From assembly GCA_020091685.1 (NCBI GenBank), contig CM034613.1, positions 18,741,240-18,805,239 of the forward strand: a stretch of DNA of 64,000 bases, given 5' to 3'. A model generated the notes under the pieces. That model made no database searches. It was not told the DNA's origin and saw only the letters and a list, made by a program, of their open reading frames with translations. The stretch comes from Lutjanus erythropterus (lineage: Eukaryota > Chordata > Actinopteri > Lutjaniformes > Lutjanidae). This document shows, one piece after another, positions 60,226 to 64,000 of the stretch; position 1 is the stretch's first letter; the number at the start of each line of letters is the position of its first letter. A program made the position numbers and the translations under genes.

Positions 60226-62364
60226 AAAAAACCTTGAATTTTAGATTTCTGTGCATGATTTTGTACATGAATGTCGGGTTAGTACATTGTGTCTGTGTGA
60301 GAGAGATAGAGTAGGACTGGGGAATAGAGTGAGGTGAAGGAAGGTCTAGTGGTTTTATGGACAAGGGCCAACTGGGACGGTGCTCAGAGAGTTTTTTTTT
60401 TTTGCTATGGATTCAGAAGAGAGGCTCTGGAGAGACAGATGCCACACCAGATACCAAAAAGTAGTCTGCCCTGTCAGCAGCGAGCTCCTCAAACTTTCCT
60501 GTGACAGAAATAATTAAGCCGTCTGTCAGCATCAGAACTACGACACAACTTCTTCCCTGACCGCCAATATTCTCCGACCTTTTCCTTCTTCAACTTGCCA
60601 GGTTTTTTTTTTTCCACTTCCAACATCCTCTCTACACGTCTCCTCTGCCTTTTTCTATTTTTTTTTTCAGCGTCATAAGTGCTGCCTGCAATAATCGCTC
60701 TGCACAAATCTCACAGCCAAATTACAATTTCTTTAACAGGTTTTTTTTTTGTACAACAACTTCCATTAGCACCCTCCAATTAACTGCTCTCCAGCACTCC
60801 ACATCACACGTACTGTACTCATTTCATTTCACTTTGTGTTTCTGTGGCTAACCTACAGGCAAAAAAACAAACAACAAAAGAAAGGTACTGAGAGAACACC
60901 GCCATATGGGTATATACTGTAAATGTTCCGTTCACTCCCTCTGTTCTGTCTTTACATAAACAGATAAAAAAATAAATACATTCATGCATAAATAAAAGAA
61001 GCACGTGGGAATGGCTCAGACAGTTTGGGGTTTAATAGCATTAATCTTAATCATCCTTCAGCCCCTTCTTAATAAAAAATATTTAAGTATGGCTCTCAAT
61101 AATTTTAAGAAAGAAGAGGTAAATATGAAAACGGAGCTGAAGTCAGGCTGTTATCCTGGGTTAGCATACAACTTGACATTTAAATTTATGAATGGAGAAA
61201 ACAAACAAGACATAATGTGTTCATTAGGAGCTGGTCGGCTTATTGTTTAACTTTAAAAAAGAGTGGGGTTAGCTGTTTCTCTGTTTCCTGGCTGGTGATC
61301 ATGTTTTCATCTGACTCTTGGCAAGAAAGTACACCAAAATATTCCTAAGAGACTGACATTCAGAGAACTAAGAGTAAAACACTGCCAGGTAGATTAGTTA
61401 TTTGCTACTAGAATAAATGTTAGCTTACGTTATTTTTGGTTTGATCATTGCTGTCTGTTAGCATAAAGTAAGACATGGTATGGTACTGATACGAGACTTG
61501 TTACATTTAGATGAATCTGGAAATATTTTACAAACTTGGAATCAGAGCCAAACTTGAGCCCCCAAACTATCCCTTTAACTGTGCCACCATAAAGCAATGA
61601 ATGGCTTCCACATGTGGCCAGTCAAAGAGAGAGGCGGTTAAAGGTAAAGACATCTCCTTTTAGTACCTTCACTAAAGCCATGGAGTTTCAAAAAGGTCTG
61701 AATGCCAAAAGAAATCATTTATGAAAAGCAATTTTATAAGCAAGCATTGTTCACGCCACACAGTGGAGCAAATCATATATGTGGTACACACCACACACTG
61801 GAGGTTTAAGATGGCTGCGGTCAATACACACTTTACACTGACAGGGTCATTGTGCTATATGAATAGGGTGTGTATATTGGCACTTAAAATGTTAGTCTAC
61901 AAAGTGCTGTGAAGGTCAGAAAATTGTTGAGTCTCTTTTTACCCTCTGAACTAAAAAGCAAGGGAAATATAAAACATACACTGACAAACAGCGATGAAAG
62001 AGATGCTTTCTGCTTCACAATGTTTTGCACTGTCTGAACCTCACTTTTCCTGTCAACCAATCACCTCGGAATGGATTGGCTGTGTAAGCCGCGCACGATG
62101 GTTCGATGCGTTTTCATCTCTCTCAGCTGCGTTTGGCACATTTTTGAGGATAAACAGAAGCAAGAAAGGGACACGCAGACAGCCTACCTTTACATCCACA
62201 TGGGCCATGAGGACTGCAAAGTTGGTTAGGTGGGTACAGGAGCATGTGGTGTGTGTCCTGTTGGTGCCTAGCAAGCGGCAGTCCTGCGTCGACCAGTAGC
62301 CAGTCATGGTTCTCTTGGAGTAACTCCAGAACGAACAGTTGGGGTTGAAGTTCTCCTCAGATTG
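7832..62364 (-). CDS. adgrl3: Adhesion GPCR latrophilin-3, 3' part (GPS, 7TM and cytoplasmic tail), multi-exon, 5' end outside the window
   Basis: This is the 3' portion of a latrophilin: an autoproteolysed adhesion GPCR of the neuronal and synaptic plasma membrane that binds teneurins and FLRTs outside and couples to G proteins inside. The core join (minus strand) is 62364-62188, 50111-49902, 45488-45268, 36512-36446, 33023-32932, 22425-22257, 22060-21935, 18543-18447, 8781-7832. It totals 2109 nt, 702 codons plus TAG, with every junction GT-AG and in phase. Optional exons are 24876-24850, 12531-12406 and 10811-10794 or 10760. Seen in order: GPS with HL/T cleavage site, seven hydrophobic helices, the [13 protein letters not shown] tail motif, [11 protein letters not shown], and a terminal VTSL. 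The tail wording [11 protein letters not shown] fits LPHN3 better than LPHN1 or LPHN2 as I remember them. No start codon or promoter is present because the N-terminal exons lie upstream of 64000. A teleost paralogue suffix (for example adgrl3.1) cannot be assigned. Confidence 0.95.
8721..8781 (-). CDS. adgrl3: Alternative-frame tail of adgrl3 ([16 protein letters not shown])
   Basis: When the long EPYRET exon (donor at 10760) is joined here, the split codon AT plus A gives Ile. The exon is then read one base off the main frame: [19 protein letters not shown], followed by TAA at 8721-8723. The known mammalian LPHN3 alternative C-terminus, as I remember it, is [20 protein letters not shown], an almost identical tail of the same length. 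This isoform loses about 300 residues of tail, including VTSL. The stop lies in the last exon, so nonsense-mediated decay is not expected. Confidence 0.85.
8782..10759 (-). other. adgrl3 intron before the terminal exon
   Basis: About 2.0 kb, AT-rich, with A and T homopolymer tracts at 9567-9650 and 9680-9712. No further exon was seen. The in-frame stretch just upstream of the terminal exon (8784-8899) is open by chance and reads MCVCKKKW; it is intronic because the acceptor TTCCAG lies at its end. Confidence 0.7.
9557..9712. repeat. A-rich then T-rich homopolymer cluster
   Basis: Runs of A (about 9567-9583) and T (about 9619-9634 and 9686-9695) follow each other within 150 bp, making a low-complexity and potentially hairpin-forming patch inside the last intron. 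Confidence 0.6.
10760..10811 (-). CDS. adgrl3: adgrl3 micro-cassette EPYRET with two alternative donors (18 or 52 nt)
   Basis: The exon starts at 10811 after tgtccctaaaag. The near donor at 10794/10793 (ACAA/gtatgg) gives an 18-nt exon encoding EPYRET and keeps the main frame, continuing K-GILNNAR. The far donor at 10760/10759 (CAAAT/gtaatt) gives 52 nt, [18 protein letters not shown], and shifts the terminal exon into its second frame. Both forms match alternative human LPHN3 tails as I recall them (EPYRETKG... and [19 protein letters not shown]...). If neither donor is used, the frame reads AYQM and stops at once. The use of each donor in this species is inferred. Confidence 0.87.
10812..12405 (-). 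other. adgrl3 intron between the two tail cassettes
   Basis: About 1.6 kb, AT-rich. A (TTTTG)n simple repeat lies at about 12160-12190, near its 5' splice end. No further exon was recognised. Confidence 0.65.
12159..12192. repeat. (TTTTG)n simple repeat
   Basis: Four to five imperfect TTTTG units followed by a T run, seen directly. Confidence 0.7.
12406..12531 (-). CDS. adgrl3: adgrl3 cassette exon, 42 codons (GAMANHL...), optional
   Basis: Translation in the phase left by the previous exon gives [19 protein letters not shown], then [20 protein letters not shown] and NTQ. It is 126 nt with phase 1 at both ends, so it can be included or skipped without shifting the frame. The acceptor is tggctgctccag after a long C/T tract, and the donor is CAAG/gtgtgc. 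Mammalian LPHN3 and LPHN2 carry a closely similar alternative tail exon as I recall it, which supports a real cassette. Its role is unknown beyond lengthening the cytoplasmic tail. The Asn/Tyr-rich sequence offers possible phosphotyrosine sites (inference). Confidence 0.9.
13179..13626. mobile_element. 448-bp element with perfect 13-bp terminal inverted repeats
   Basis: It starts TGACCCTTCCTAA and ends TTAGGAAGGGTCA. Inverted similarity extends inward about 100 bp on each side (for example CTCCAATAACAG against CTGTTATTGGAG, and CTTTCTCCT against AGGAGAAAG). The centre is rich in GCTAGCTA and GTTAGCTA. There is no open frame and no clear target duplication. It is a likely non-autonomous DNA transposon. 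Confidence 0.65.
18204..18330. repeat. Short palindromic repeat
   Basis: CACTCAGTCTTGAGAACTG at the left is mirrored by CAGTTCTCAAGAATGAGTG at the right, about 90 bp apart. A related half (CCCAGTTCTCAAGAACGAGTG) is found at about 45629-45649, so this is a dispersed family. Confidence 0.55.
18447..18543 (-). CDS. adgrl3: adgrl3 exon: tail motif [13 protein letters not shown] (97 nt)
   Basis: It encodes [19 protein letters not shown], then [13 protein letters not shown], plus one base of the next codon. This is one of the most conserved cytoplasmic blocks in latrophilins. The acceptor is gtctccgcag and the donor AGAG/gtactt, ending in phase 1. From here the transcript can go straight to the terminal exon (giving NR-EGILNN), or through the 42-codon cassette and/or the EPYRET cassette. 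All of these use the same phase. Confidence 0.94.
19169..20261. mobile_element. TTAA-flanked inverted-terminus element, about 1.1 kb
   Basis: The left end is TTAA-AGGGACA and the right end TGCCCCT-TTAA. The inner sequences mirror each other (ACCTGTAGTGCTAT near the left, with GACAGGTAAAAGGAAAAATA near the right). Related sequence is, by recollection, abundant in percomorph fish. Only short open frames are present, so it is presumably non-autonomous. TTAA at both ends suggests piggyBac- or Kolobok-type insertion (inference). Confidence 0.55.
21475..21854. mobile_element. MITE-like element, CACTGTAAAAAAAAGTTGAG termini
   Basis: It begins CACTGTAAAAAAAAGTTGAG and ends CTCAACTTTTTTAACAGT, an imperfect terminal inverted repeat. 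The interior has many AACTTAA and GTTGAG repeats. It is about 380 bp with no coding capacity, close in form to small hAT-like elements of fish (by recollection). Confidence 0.6.
21935..22060 (-). CDS. adgrl3: adgrl3 exon: proximal cytoplasmic tail with Cys pair (42 codons)
   Basis: It begins [18 protein letters not shown] and ends GRYSTGSQ. This is the membrane-proximal tail with several cysteines (possible palmitoylation sites, by inference) and a Ser/Gly-rich stretch. Both boundaries are phase 0. The acceptor is tttcacacag. The donor is CAG/gtctcc, which has the obligatory GT but a poor match at +3 to +6, so this intron may be inefficiently removed. Reading through it would add about twelve mostly hydrophobic residues and more before a stop (see findings). 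Confidence 0.93.
22061..22256 (-). other. Short 196-nt adgrl3 intron
   Basis: Bounded by gtatgg and cacacag. It is the only short intron in the window; the others span 1.6-12 kb. It is close enough for intron-definition splicing. No other feature was seen in it. Confidence 0.85.
22257..22425 (-). CDS. adgrl3: adgrl3 exon: TM6, extracellular loop 3 and TM7 (169 nt)
   Basis: One base plus 56 codons. It starts [20 protein letters not shown] (TM6 with the conserved GLTWAFG motif of adhesion GPCRs), followed by a short extracellular loop VNEST. TM7 is [19 protein letters not shown] and the exon ends HCVLQKK. The acceptor is tattttccag and the donor AAG/gtatgg. NSLQGMFIF is the hallmark TM7 sequence of this receptor class. 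The next intron is only 196 nt long. Confidence 0.96.
22426..24849 (-). other. adgrl3 intron between the microexon and the TM6 exon
   Basis: About 2.4 kb. It holds an imperfect minisatellite at about 23985-24312. No further exon was recognised. Confidence 0.65.
23985..24312. repeat. Minisatellite of AGCTA/CCATTACTTTT units
   Basis: Degenerate units of about 35 bp of the form TTATCCATTACTTTTAGCTA-(C/A)TATGCCAACCA. The reverse complement of the same unit (TAGCTAAAAGTAATGGATAA) is found at 51424-51800 and 54268-54660, so three loci in this one gene share it. Confidence 0.65.
24850..24876 (-). CDS. adgrl3: adgrl3 27-nt microexon in intracellular loop 3 (optional)
   Basis: The sequence is bounded by ttgctcag and gtaagc. 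Splicing it in turns ...DNI-K-SWV... into ...[16 protein letters not shown]..., a nine-residue, frame-preserving insertion in intracellular loop 3. Mammalian LPHN3 has, as I recall, a nine-residue insert NYEDNRPFI at exactly this point. Length, phase and the pattern Y-x-D-x-x-P-x-I agree, though residues differ. Upstream is a long C/T tract with TTGC just before the AG, as in many neural microexons. The insert adds three acidic residues (D, E, E) to a G-protein-facing loop. No transcript evidence is available here. Confidence 0.85.
25839..26651. mobile_element. Foldback (palindromic) element, copy 1, TTAA at both ends
   Basis: The element reads TTAA-AGGGATAGTTTG at the left and AAACTATCCCT-TTAA at the right. 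It is an almost full-length palindrome of about 813 bp: AGACAGCCTTTTCTGATGGG, AACCAACCAAACTCCA and GTGTGACTTTGGTG each recur inverted in the other half. No open frame of note. Three further copies or fragments lie in this window. Confidence 0.7.
28243..28790. repeat. Tandem array, units of about 65-75 bp, alternating two types
   Basis: Repeated text of the form ACAGTTACTGTCTGGGGCTT, then TTATTTTGAAAAA, CCTCATCCTGAGCTTCCTG and TTAAAA. Every second unit is of the type CACAGTGGCCATTGGGGG, suggesting an older dimer unit of about 140 bp. The repeats are imperfect. Confidence 0.65.
32379..32408. repeat. (CA)n microsatellite
   Basis: About 15 CA dinucleotides with one interruption (CAAACA), intronic. 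Confidence 0.9.
32932..33023 (-). CDS. adgrl3: adgrl3 exon: end of TM5 and third intracellular loop (92 nt)
   Basis: It reads [19 protein letters not shown] then [11 protein letters not shown] plus AA of a split codon. It completes TM5 and gives most of intracellular loop 3. The acceptor is gtctcccag and the donor AA/gtaaga. The split codon is completed either by A in the TM6 exon (Lys) or by C in the 27-nt microexon at 24850-24876 (Asn), so loop 3 has two possible forms. Confidence 0.94.
33057..33077. repeat. (GA)n microsatellite
   Basis: An uninterrupted AG/GA run of about 20 bases, 34 bp upstream of the TM5-end exon in transcript orientation. On the transcript strand it is a CT run that also serves as polypyrimidine sequence for the acceptor. 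Confidence 0.85.
33611..34170. mobile_element. Foldback element, copy 2, truncated at one end
   Basis: It shares GTCAGACAGCCTTTTCTACC, GTGTGACTTTGGTG, ACCAAAGTCACACAATAACA and the end GAACTATCCCT with copy 1. The left outer arm is missing, so the palindrome is asymmetric. The right end runs into ATATC and lacks TTAA. Confidence 0.65.
36446..36512 (-). CDS. adgrl3: adgrl3 exon: end of extracellular loop 2 and start of TM5 (67 nt)
   Basis: A short exon of one base plus 22 codons reading [16 protein letters not shown] and then ATLIIM. The Cys is the conserved extracellular-loop-2 cysteine and the hydrophobic stretch opens TM5. The acceptor is ctttcattgcag and the donor ATG/gtaagc. The exon ends in phase 0, so it joins directly to LNVIFLG in the following exon. 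It is too short to appear as a free-standing open frame and is supported by family match, splice sites and phase together. Confidence 0.93.
36953..37351. mobile_element. Foldback element, copy 3 (core only)
   Basis: The ends TATATTTAGAATATTTTCAC and AATATTCTAAATATA mirror each other. The inner blocks CAACCAAACTCTATAGGCAA, GGTCTACCGCTGCCTCGATT and AAAGTCACACAATAACACAA match copies 1 and 2. The outer arms with AGGGATAG are absent. Confidence 0.65.
40056..40094. repeat. (GAAAT)n-like simple repeat
   Basis: Imperfect GAAAT/GAATG units in a row, intronic. Confidence 0.5.
45268..45488 (-). CDS. adgrl3: adgrl3 exon: TM3, second intracellular loop, TM4 and second extracellular loop
   Basis: It encodes 73 codons plus two bases. 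It starts [14 protein letters not shown] (TM3, with the Cys expected to pair with the extracellular-loop-2 Cys), then [15 protein letters not shown] (second intracellular loop), TM4 about codons 45-64, and DYRSYGTDR in extracellular loop 2. The last codon is split: GT here and T in the next exon give the Val of VCW. The acceptor is ccttcccag and the donor GT/gtgagt. GC content is clearly higher than in the flanking intron, as expected for a constrained exon. Confidence 0.95.
46428..47412. mobile_element. Possible hAT-like non-autonomous element, about 1 kb
   Basis: The left end GGAGTGTCGAACGCAAGGCC and the inverse of the right end (AAGGCGTGTCAAATACA) share the GTGTC-AA pattern typical of a large hAT-type repeat group in vertebrates (by recollection). 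Interior frames are short. Boundaries are approximate. Confidence 0.4.
48655..49303. mobile_element. Palindromic element with AGCTAGC-rich arms
   Basis: The left arm (GGTATTTTGGGAAATACTTT, then CTCATGTCTGCACAGTAAAT) is mirrored in the right arm (ATTTACTGCACAGACATGAG, then GAAATACCAAACTATTCCC). CACCTCTAAAGCTCACTAAT in the centre is a sequence I associate with dispersed fish repeats. Family not named. Confidence 0.55.
49902..50111 (-). CDS. adgrl3: adgrl3 exon: TM1, first intracellular loop and TM2 (70 codons)
   Basis: The exon starts [15 protein letters not shown] and ends [10 protein letters not shown]1 is roughly codons 11-35, the first intracellular loop contains [13 protein letters not shown], and TM2 is roughly codons 44-64. 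The loop is nearly invariant in latrophilins. The acceptor is ttttccag and the donor CCG/gtaaga, both phase 0, and 210 nt is exactly 70 codons. In the first extracellular loop this copy reads NRGDQP where I recall NRTDQP in mammals, a small lineage difference that removes a Thr. Confidence 0.96.
51424..51912. repeat. Minisatellite of TAGCTAAAAGTAATGGATAA units
   Basis: Degenerate units of about 34 bp on the plus strand up to about 51800. After that, units appear in the opposite orientation (CTTTTAGCCAGCTATTT), so the array folds back on itself. It abuts the block at 52035-52494. Confidence 0.6.
52035..52494. repeat. 460-bp dispersed block, first of an inverted pair
   Basis: It begins GCTCGTTGCCACGTCTGCTC and ends GGCTGGCGACGTCTCAGCC. 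It is the inverse of 54662-55111 across its whole length with scattered differences. There is no convincing open frame. Confidence 0.6.
53184..53240. repeat. Polypurine tract
   Basis: An almost pure G/A run of about 55 bases ending in (GAAA)n. On the transcript strand it is a C/T tract. Confidence 0.75.
54268..54660. repeat. Minisatellite of TAGCTAAAAGTAATGGATAA units, second array
   Basis: Degenerate units of about 34 bp in the same orientation as the main part of the array at 51424. It ends directly at the inverted block 54662-55111. Confidence 0.65.
54662..55111. repeat. Dispersed block, second of the inverted pair
   Basis: It begins GAGCTGAGACGTCGCCAGTC and ends at GGCAGCGAGC. It matches the reverse complement of 52035-52494, including GGGGGCTCTGCCCGGGCAG and CATTCCAGACGGATGCCTTA. 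The open frame crossing it is a by-product of the repeat. Confidence 0.6.
55449..55592. repeat. Direct duplication, copy A
   Basis: It shares AGGATTTATGATCTGCACAG, GAGGAACAGTTGCAGCGAGG, GTCCTGGCAAATTCGTCA and GACATTCAGC with copy B about 490 bp downstream. Divergence is roughly one base in ten by eye. Confidence 0.7.
55937..56082. repeat. Direct duplication, copy B
   Basis: The second copy of the block at 55449-55592, same orientation, slightly longer through small insertions (GAGAGAGCTTCC). Confidence 0.7.
56230..56257. repeat. (CT)n microsatellite
   Basis: About 13 uninterrupted CT units. Confidence 0.9.
57401..58101. mobile_element. Foldback element, copy 4, TTAA at both ends
   Basis: It starts TTAA-GGAAATAGTTTGGATTA and ends TTCAAACTACCCC-TTTAA. 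The interior repeats the family blocks (GTCAGACAGCCTTTTCCAAT, CTCCAAACCAACCAAACTCC, AGATCGAGGCAGCGGTAAA). Of the four copies, this one and copy 1 keep both ends. Confidence 0.7.
60189..60221. repeat. (GT)n microsatellite
   Basis: About 16 uninterrupted GT units. Confidence 0.92.
62188..62364 (-). CDS. adgrl3: adgrl3 exon: GPS motif and tethered agonist (59 codons)
   Basis: The exon begins [15 protein letters not shown] and ends AHVDVK. It encodes the end of the GAIN domain, with the four GPS cysteines at exon codons 10, 29, 41 and 43, the paired tryptophans, and the CTHLTNF cleavage site. In this family self-cleavage falls between His-Leu and Thr, leaving TNFAVLMAH as the tethered (Stachel) agonist at the N-terminus of the 7TM fragment. 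Two N-glycosylation sequons are visible (NCS and NRT). The acceptor lies after a long T-tract ending ttctaacag and the donor is AAG/gtaggc. Both boundaries are phase 0. It is the most 5' exon of the gene inside the window. Confidence 0.95.
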
Positions 62365-64000
62365 CTGTTAGAAGGCAAAAAAAAAACCCAGGATAAATAA
62401 GCAGACACATCAGGGGCCTGGAGTTAATCACACATTAGCTTTGTCCATGTCTACTTTCCTTTGAGTGCAGAACAAACATCCTCAAAACCGGCTAATTTTT
62501 TTTTCCCCCACTGCAGAACGTATCCCTTCTAAAGTGAGTAGCAGGTGGTTTTCCTGTCATACAGCATCAAGCAGCCCCATGCCTGTTTTTCATTGTGTTT
62601 TTTGACCTTTCTCTTTAACTTTCACTGCGTGAGAATGGACTGCCCTACTGTTTAATGGGCACAACCGCTGTCTGCACCGGGCTACGGCTCTAACGACAAG
62701 CACGCCTCCCTGCTATCTCGCTTGCCATTTTATAAAAGTAATCCATGACGCTGAGGTCGGCTAACACATGAGCACAACAAAACATAACTGCTGATAAATA
62801 GATGCCTTTCCCTCTTGAGCCCAATTTTGTTCTGTAGCCTCGGAAACAAAGGAGAGCACACTCACGGTCCTCTCCTTTGTGACTCACTGCTTCCAAGGTT
62901 AAACCTATCTGCTGTCTTACTATAAACACCACGCACGAGGAGCTGTAGTTTTTTCATAGTTTCACACTCGCTGTAGGGTAATTAGTCTAATAAGGTTTAT
63001 CCTCTGTGAATGTAAATTTGCTGCTGATTGAGTTTACCCTTCACACAGCCAAACCCTGTGTAAAATATTCCGCAGCAAGGAGATAGGATGACCCTCTGTC
63101 CCATTAATGACTTTAATTGGTCCCATTAAGTGGTGAGGCAAGGAAGCAAAACAATAACTAGAGGACACACCACCATCCCAGAAGACCAGTGATCCAAAAC
63201 CTCACAGTTGAAAGGGGGGCTTAACTGGGAGAGGCCAGAAAAATAGGAAACCACGTTTGGTAGCACAGTTGAGATATCTGTCATTTTTTCAAGGGTAAAG
63301 TTGAAGTCTGCTCAACTCAACAAGGTAATTAATTAATAATGTCTGGAAGCATAATCTAGCCTAAATTACTTGATGCATATAATTTTCTCTTACAGCAGTG
63401 GCTGCATAATCACGTTCAGTTCACCTAAGGCTGCATTATTAGGGCTTAGTAACGAGTTACTGTAAGTCCTGTAACAAGACAAGTTAGGTAATTACTTTTT
63501 CAAATGACAATGACTGAAATTCAAGTGGACTCATTACTTGTTACCTTTGTCTTACCTAAAAATAGTCTATAACTGCAGAGGATAGCAGACTAAAGCAACA
63601 TAATCCCCCATGTACGATCTCACAGTGGTGTAAGACAGTTAAGGCAATGTGAGCATCCTTTTCATCATAATATGATATAAACCATTCATCAGGTAATTAT
63701 TTATTAACTACTGTAGAAACACTTTGTAAACAGGTAAATCCAATGTCTGATCTTTTTCTACCGAATCCTACTATCCAAACCATAGGCAATAAAAGTGTAG
63801 CTTAGAGGTAAGGTAAGGTAAGAGGTAAGGCCACCTGGGGGGTATTACACAAAGAAGCAAAATTTTAATGGAGCTCAAACTAATTCAAAACAGCACAAAA
63901 TGATCAAATATAAAAGTGTACAGAGCATTGATAAATGTCAATAAAACTGACAAATGTTGTGTTCTCTGCAGTGATGAACTAAAAAAAAATATAAATGCAA
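62365..64000 (-). other. adgrl3 intron upstream of the GPS exon (runs off the window)
   Basis: No exon encoding more of the GAIN domain was found in these 1.6 kb. A short AGGTA tandem lies at 63805-63830. The rest is AT-rich and unremarkable. Confidence 0.65.
63805..63830. repeat. (AGGTA)n short tandem repeat
   Basis: Five imperfect units of AGGTA/AGGTAAG, intronic. Confidence 0.75.

Larger units (their letters stand above)
50112..62187 (-). other. Largest adgrl3 intron, between the GPS and TM1 exons
   Basis: About 12.1 kb. It holds two minisatellites with an inverted pair of 460-bp blocks (51424-55111), a polypurine tract (53184-53240), a direct duplication (55449-56082), CT and GT microsatellites and a foldback element (57401-58101). 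No exon was recognised. Confidence 0.65.

Noticed and set aside
62690..62932. Possible further 5' exon of adgrl3
   Set aside because: The translation does not resemble the GAIN domain and no suitable acceptor/donor pair in phase was found.
1..64000. CRISPR arrays, operons or prokaryotic mobile systems
   Set aside because: The window is vertebrate intronic and intergenic DNA. The tandem repeats seen have degenerate units without unique spacers of constant length.

Overview
The window is vertebrate nuclear DNA and most likely teleost fish. It has long AT-rich introns with consensus GT-AG splice sites, many CA, GA and poly-A/T runs, and dispersed inverted-repeat elements of kinds common in ray-finned fish, probably a percomorph. 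There is no prokaryotic-style gene organisation. Species cannot be read from the sequence.

One gene is supported. It is the 3' part of an adhesion GPCR of the latrophilin family, adgrl3 (LPHN3), on the minus strand. Its 5' exons (start codon, signal peptide, lectin, olfactomedin, hormone-receptor and most of the GAIN domain) lie beyond position 64000. Within the window I place twelve coding exons, all in compatible phases. In transcript order they are: the GPS/tethered-agonist exon (62188-62364); TM1-TM2 (49902-50111); TM3-TM4 (45268-45488); start of TM5 (36446-36512); end of TM5 and intracellular loop 3 (32932-33023); a 27-nt microexon in intracellular loop 3 (24850-24876); TM6-TM7 (22257-22425); two cytoplasmic-tail exons (21935-22060 and 18447-18543); a 42-codon cassette (12406-12531); a very short cassette with two alternative donors (10794 or 10760 to 10811); and the large terminal exon (7832-8781) ending in the PDZ ligand VTSL. 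The nine core exons sum to 2109 nt, 702 codons plus stop, in frame.

The most interesting region is the 3' half of the gene. Three cassette exons allow several intracellular-loop and tail isoforms. The long form of the tiny cassette shifts the frame, so the first 61 nt of the terminal exon are translated in a second frame. That ends in [16 protein letters not shown] and removes the PDZ ligand. From memory, this alternative tail closely matches the mammalian LPHN3 alternative C-terminus, so both frames appear to be conserved.

The rest is intron and, below about 6.4 kb, downstream intergenic sequence. It holds no second gene that I can support. It does hold repeat families: four copies of a palindromic (foldback) element, two of them with TTAA at both ends; another large TTAA-flanked element; several short inverted-repeat transposon-like elements; an AGCTAAAAGTAATGG-type minisatellite at three places; a 460-bp block present as an inverted pair; a direct duplication of about 145 bp; a tandem array with a unit of about 70 bp; and simple repeats.
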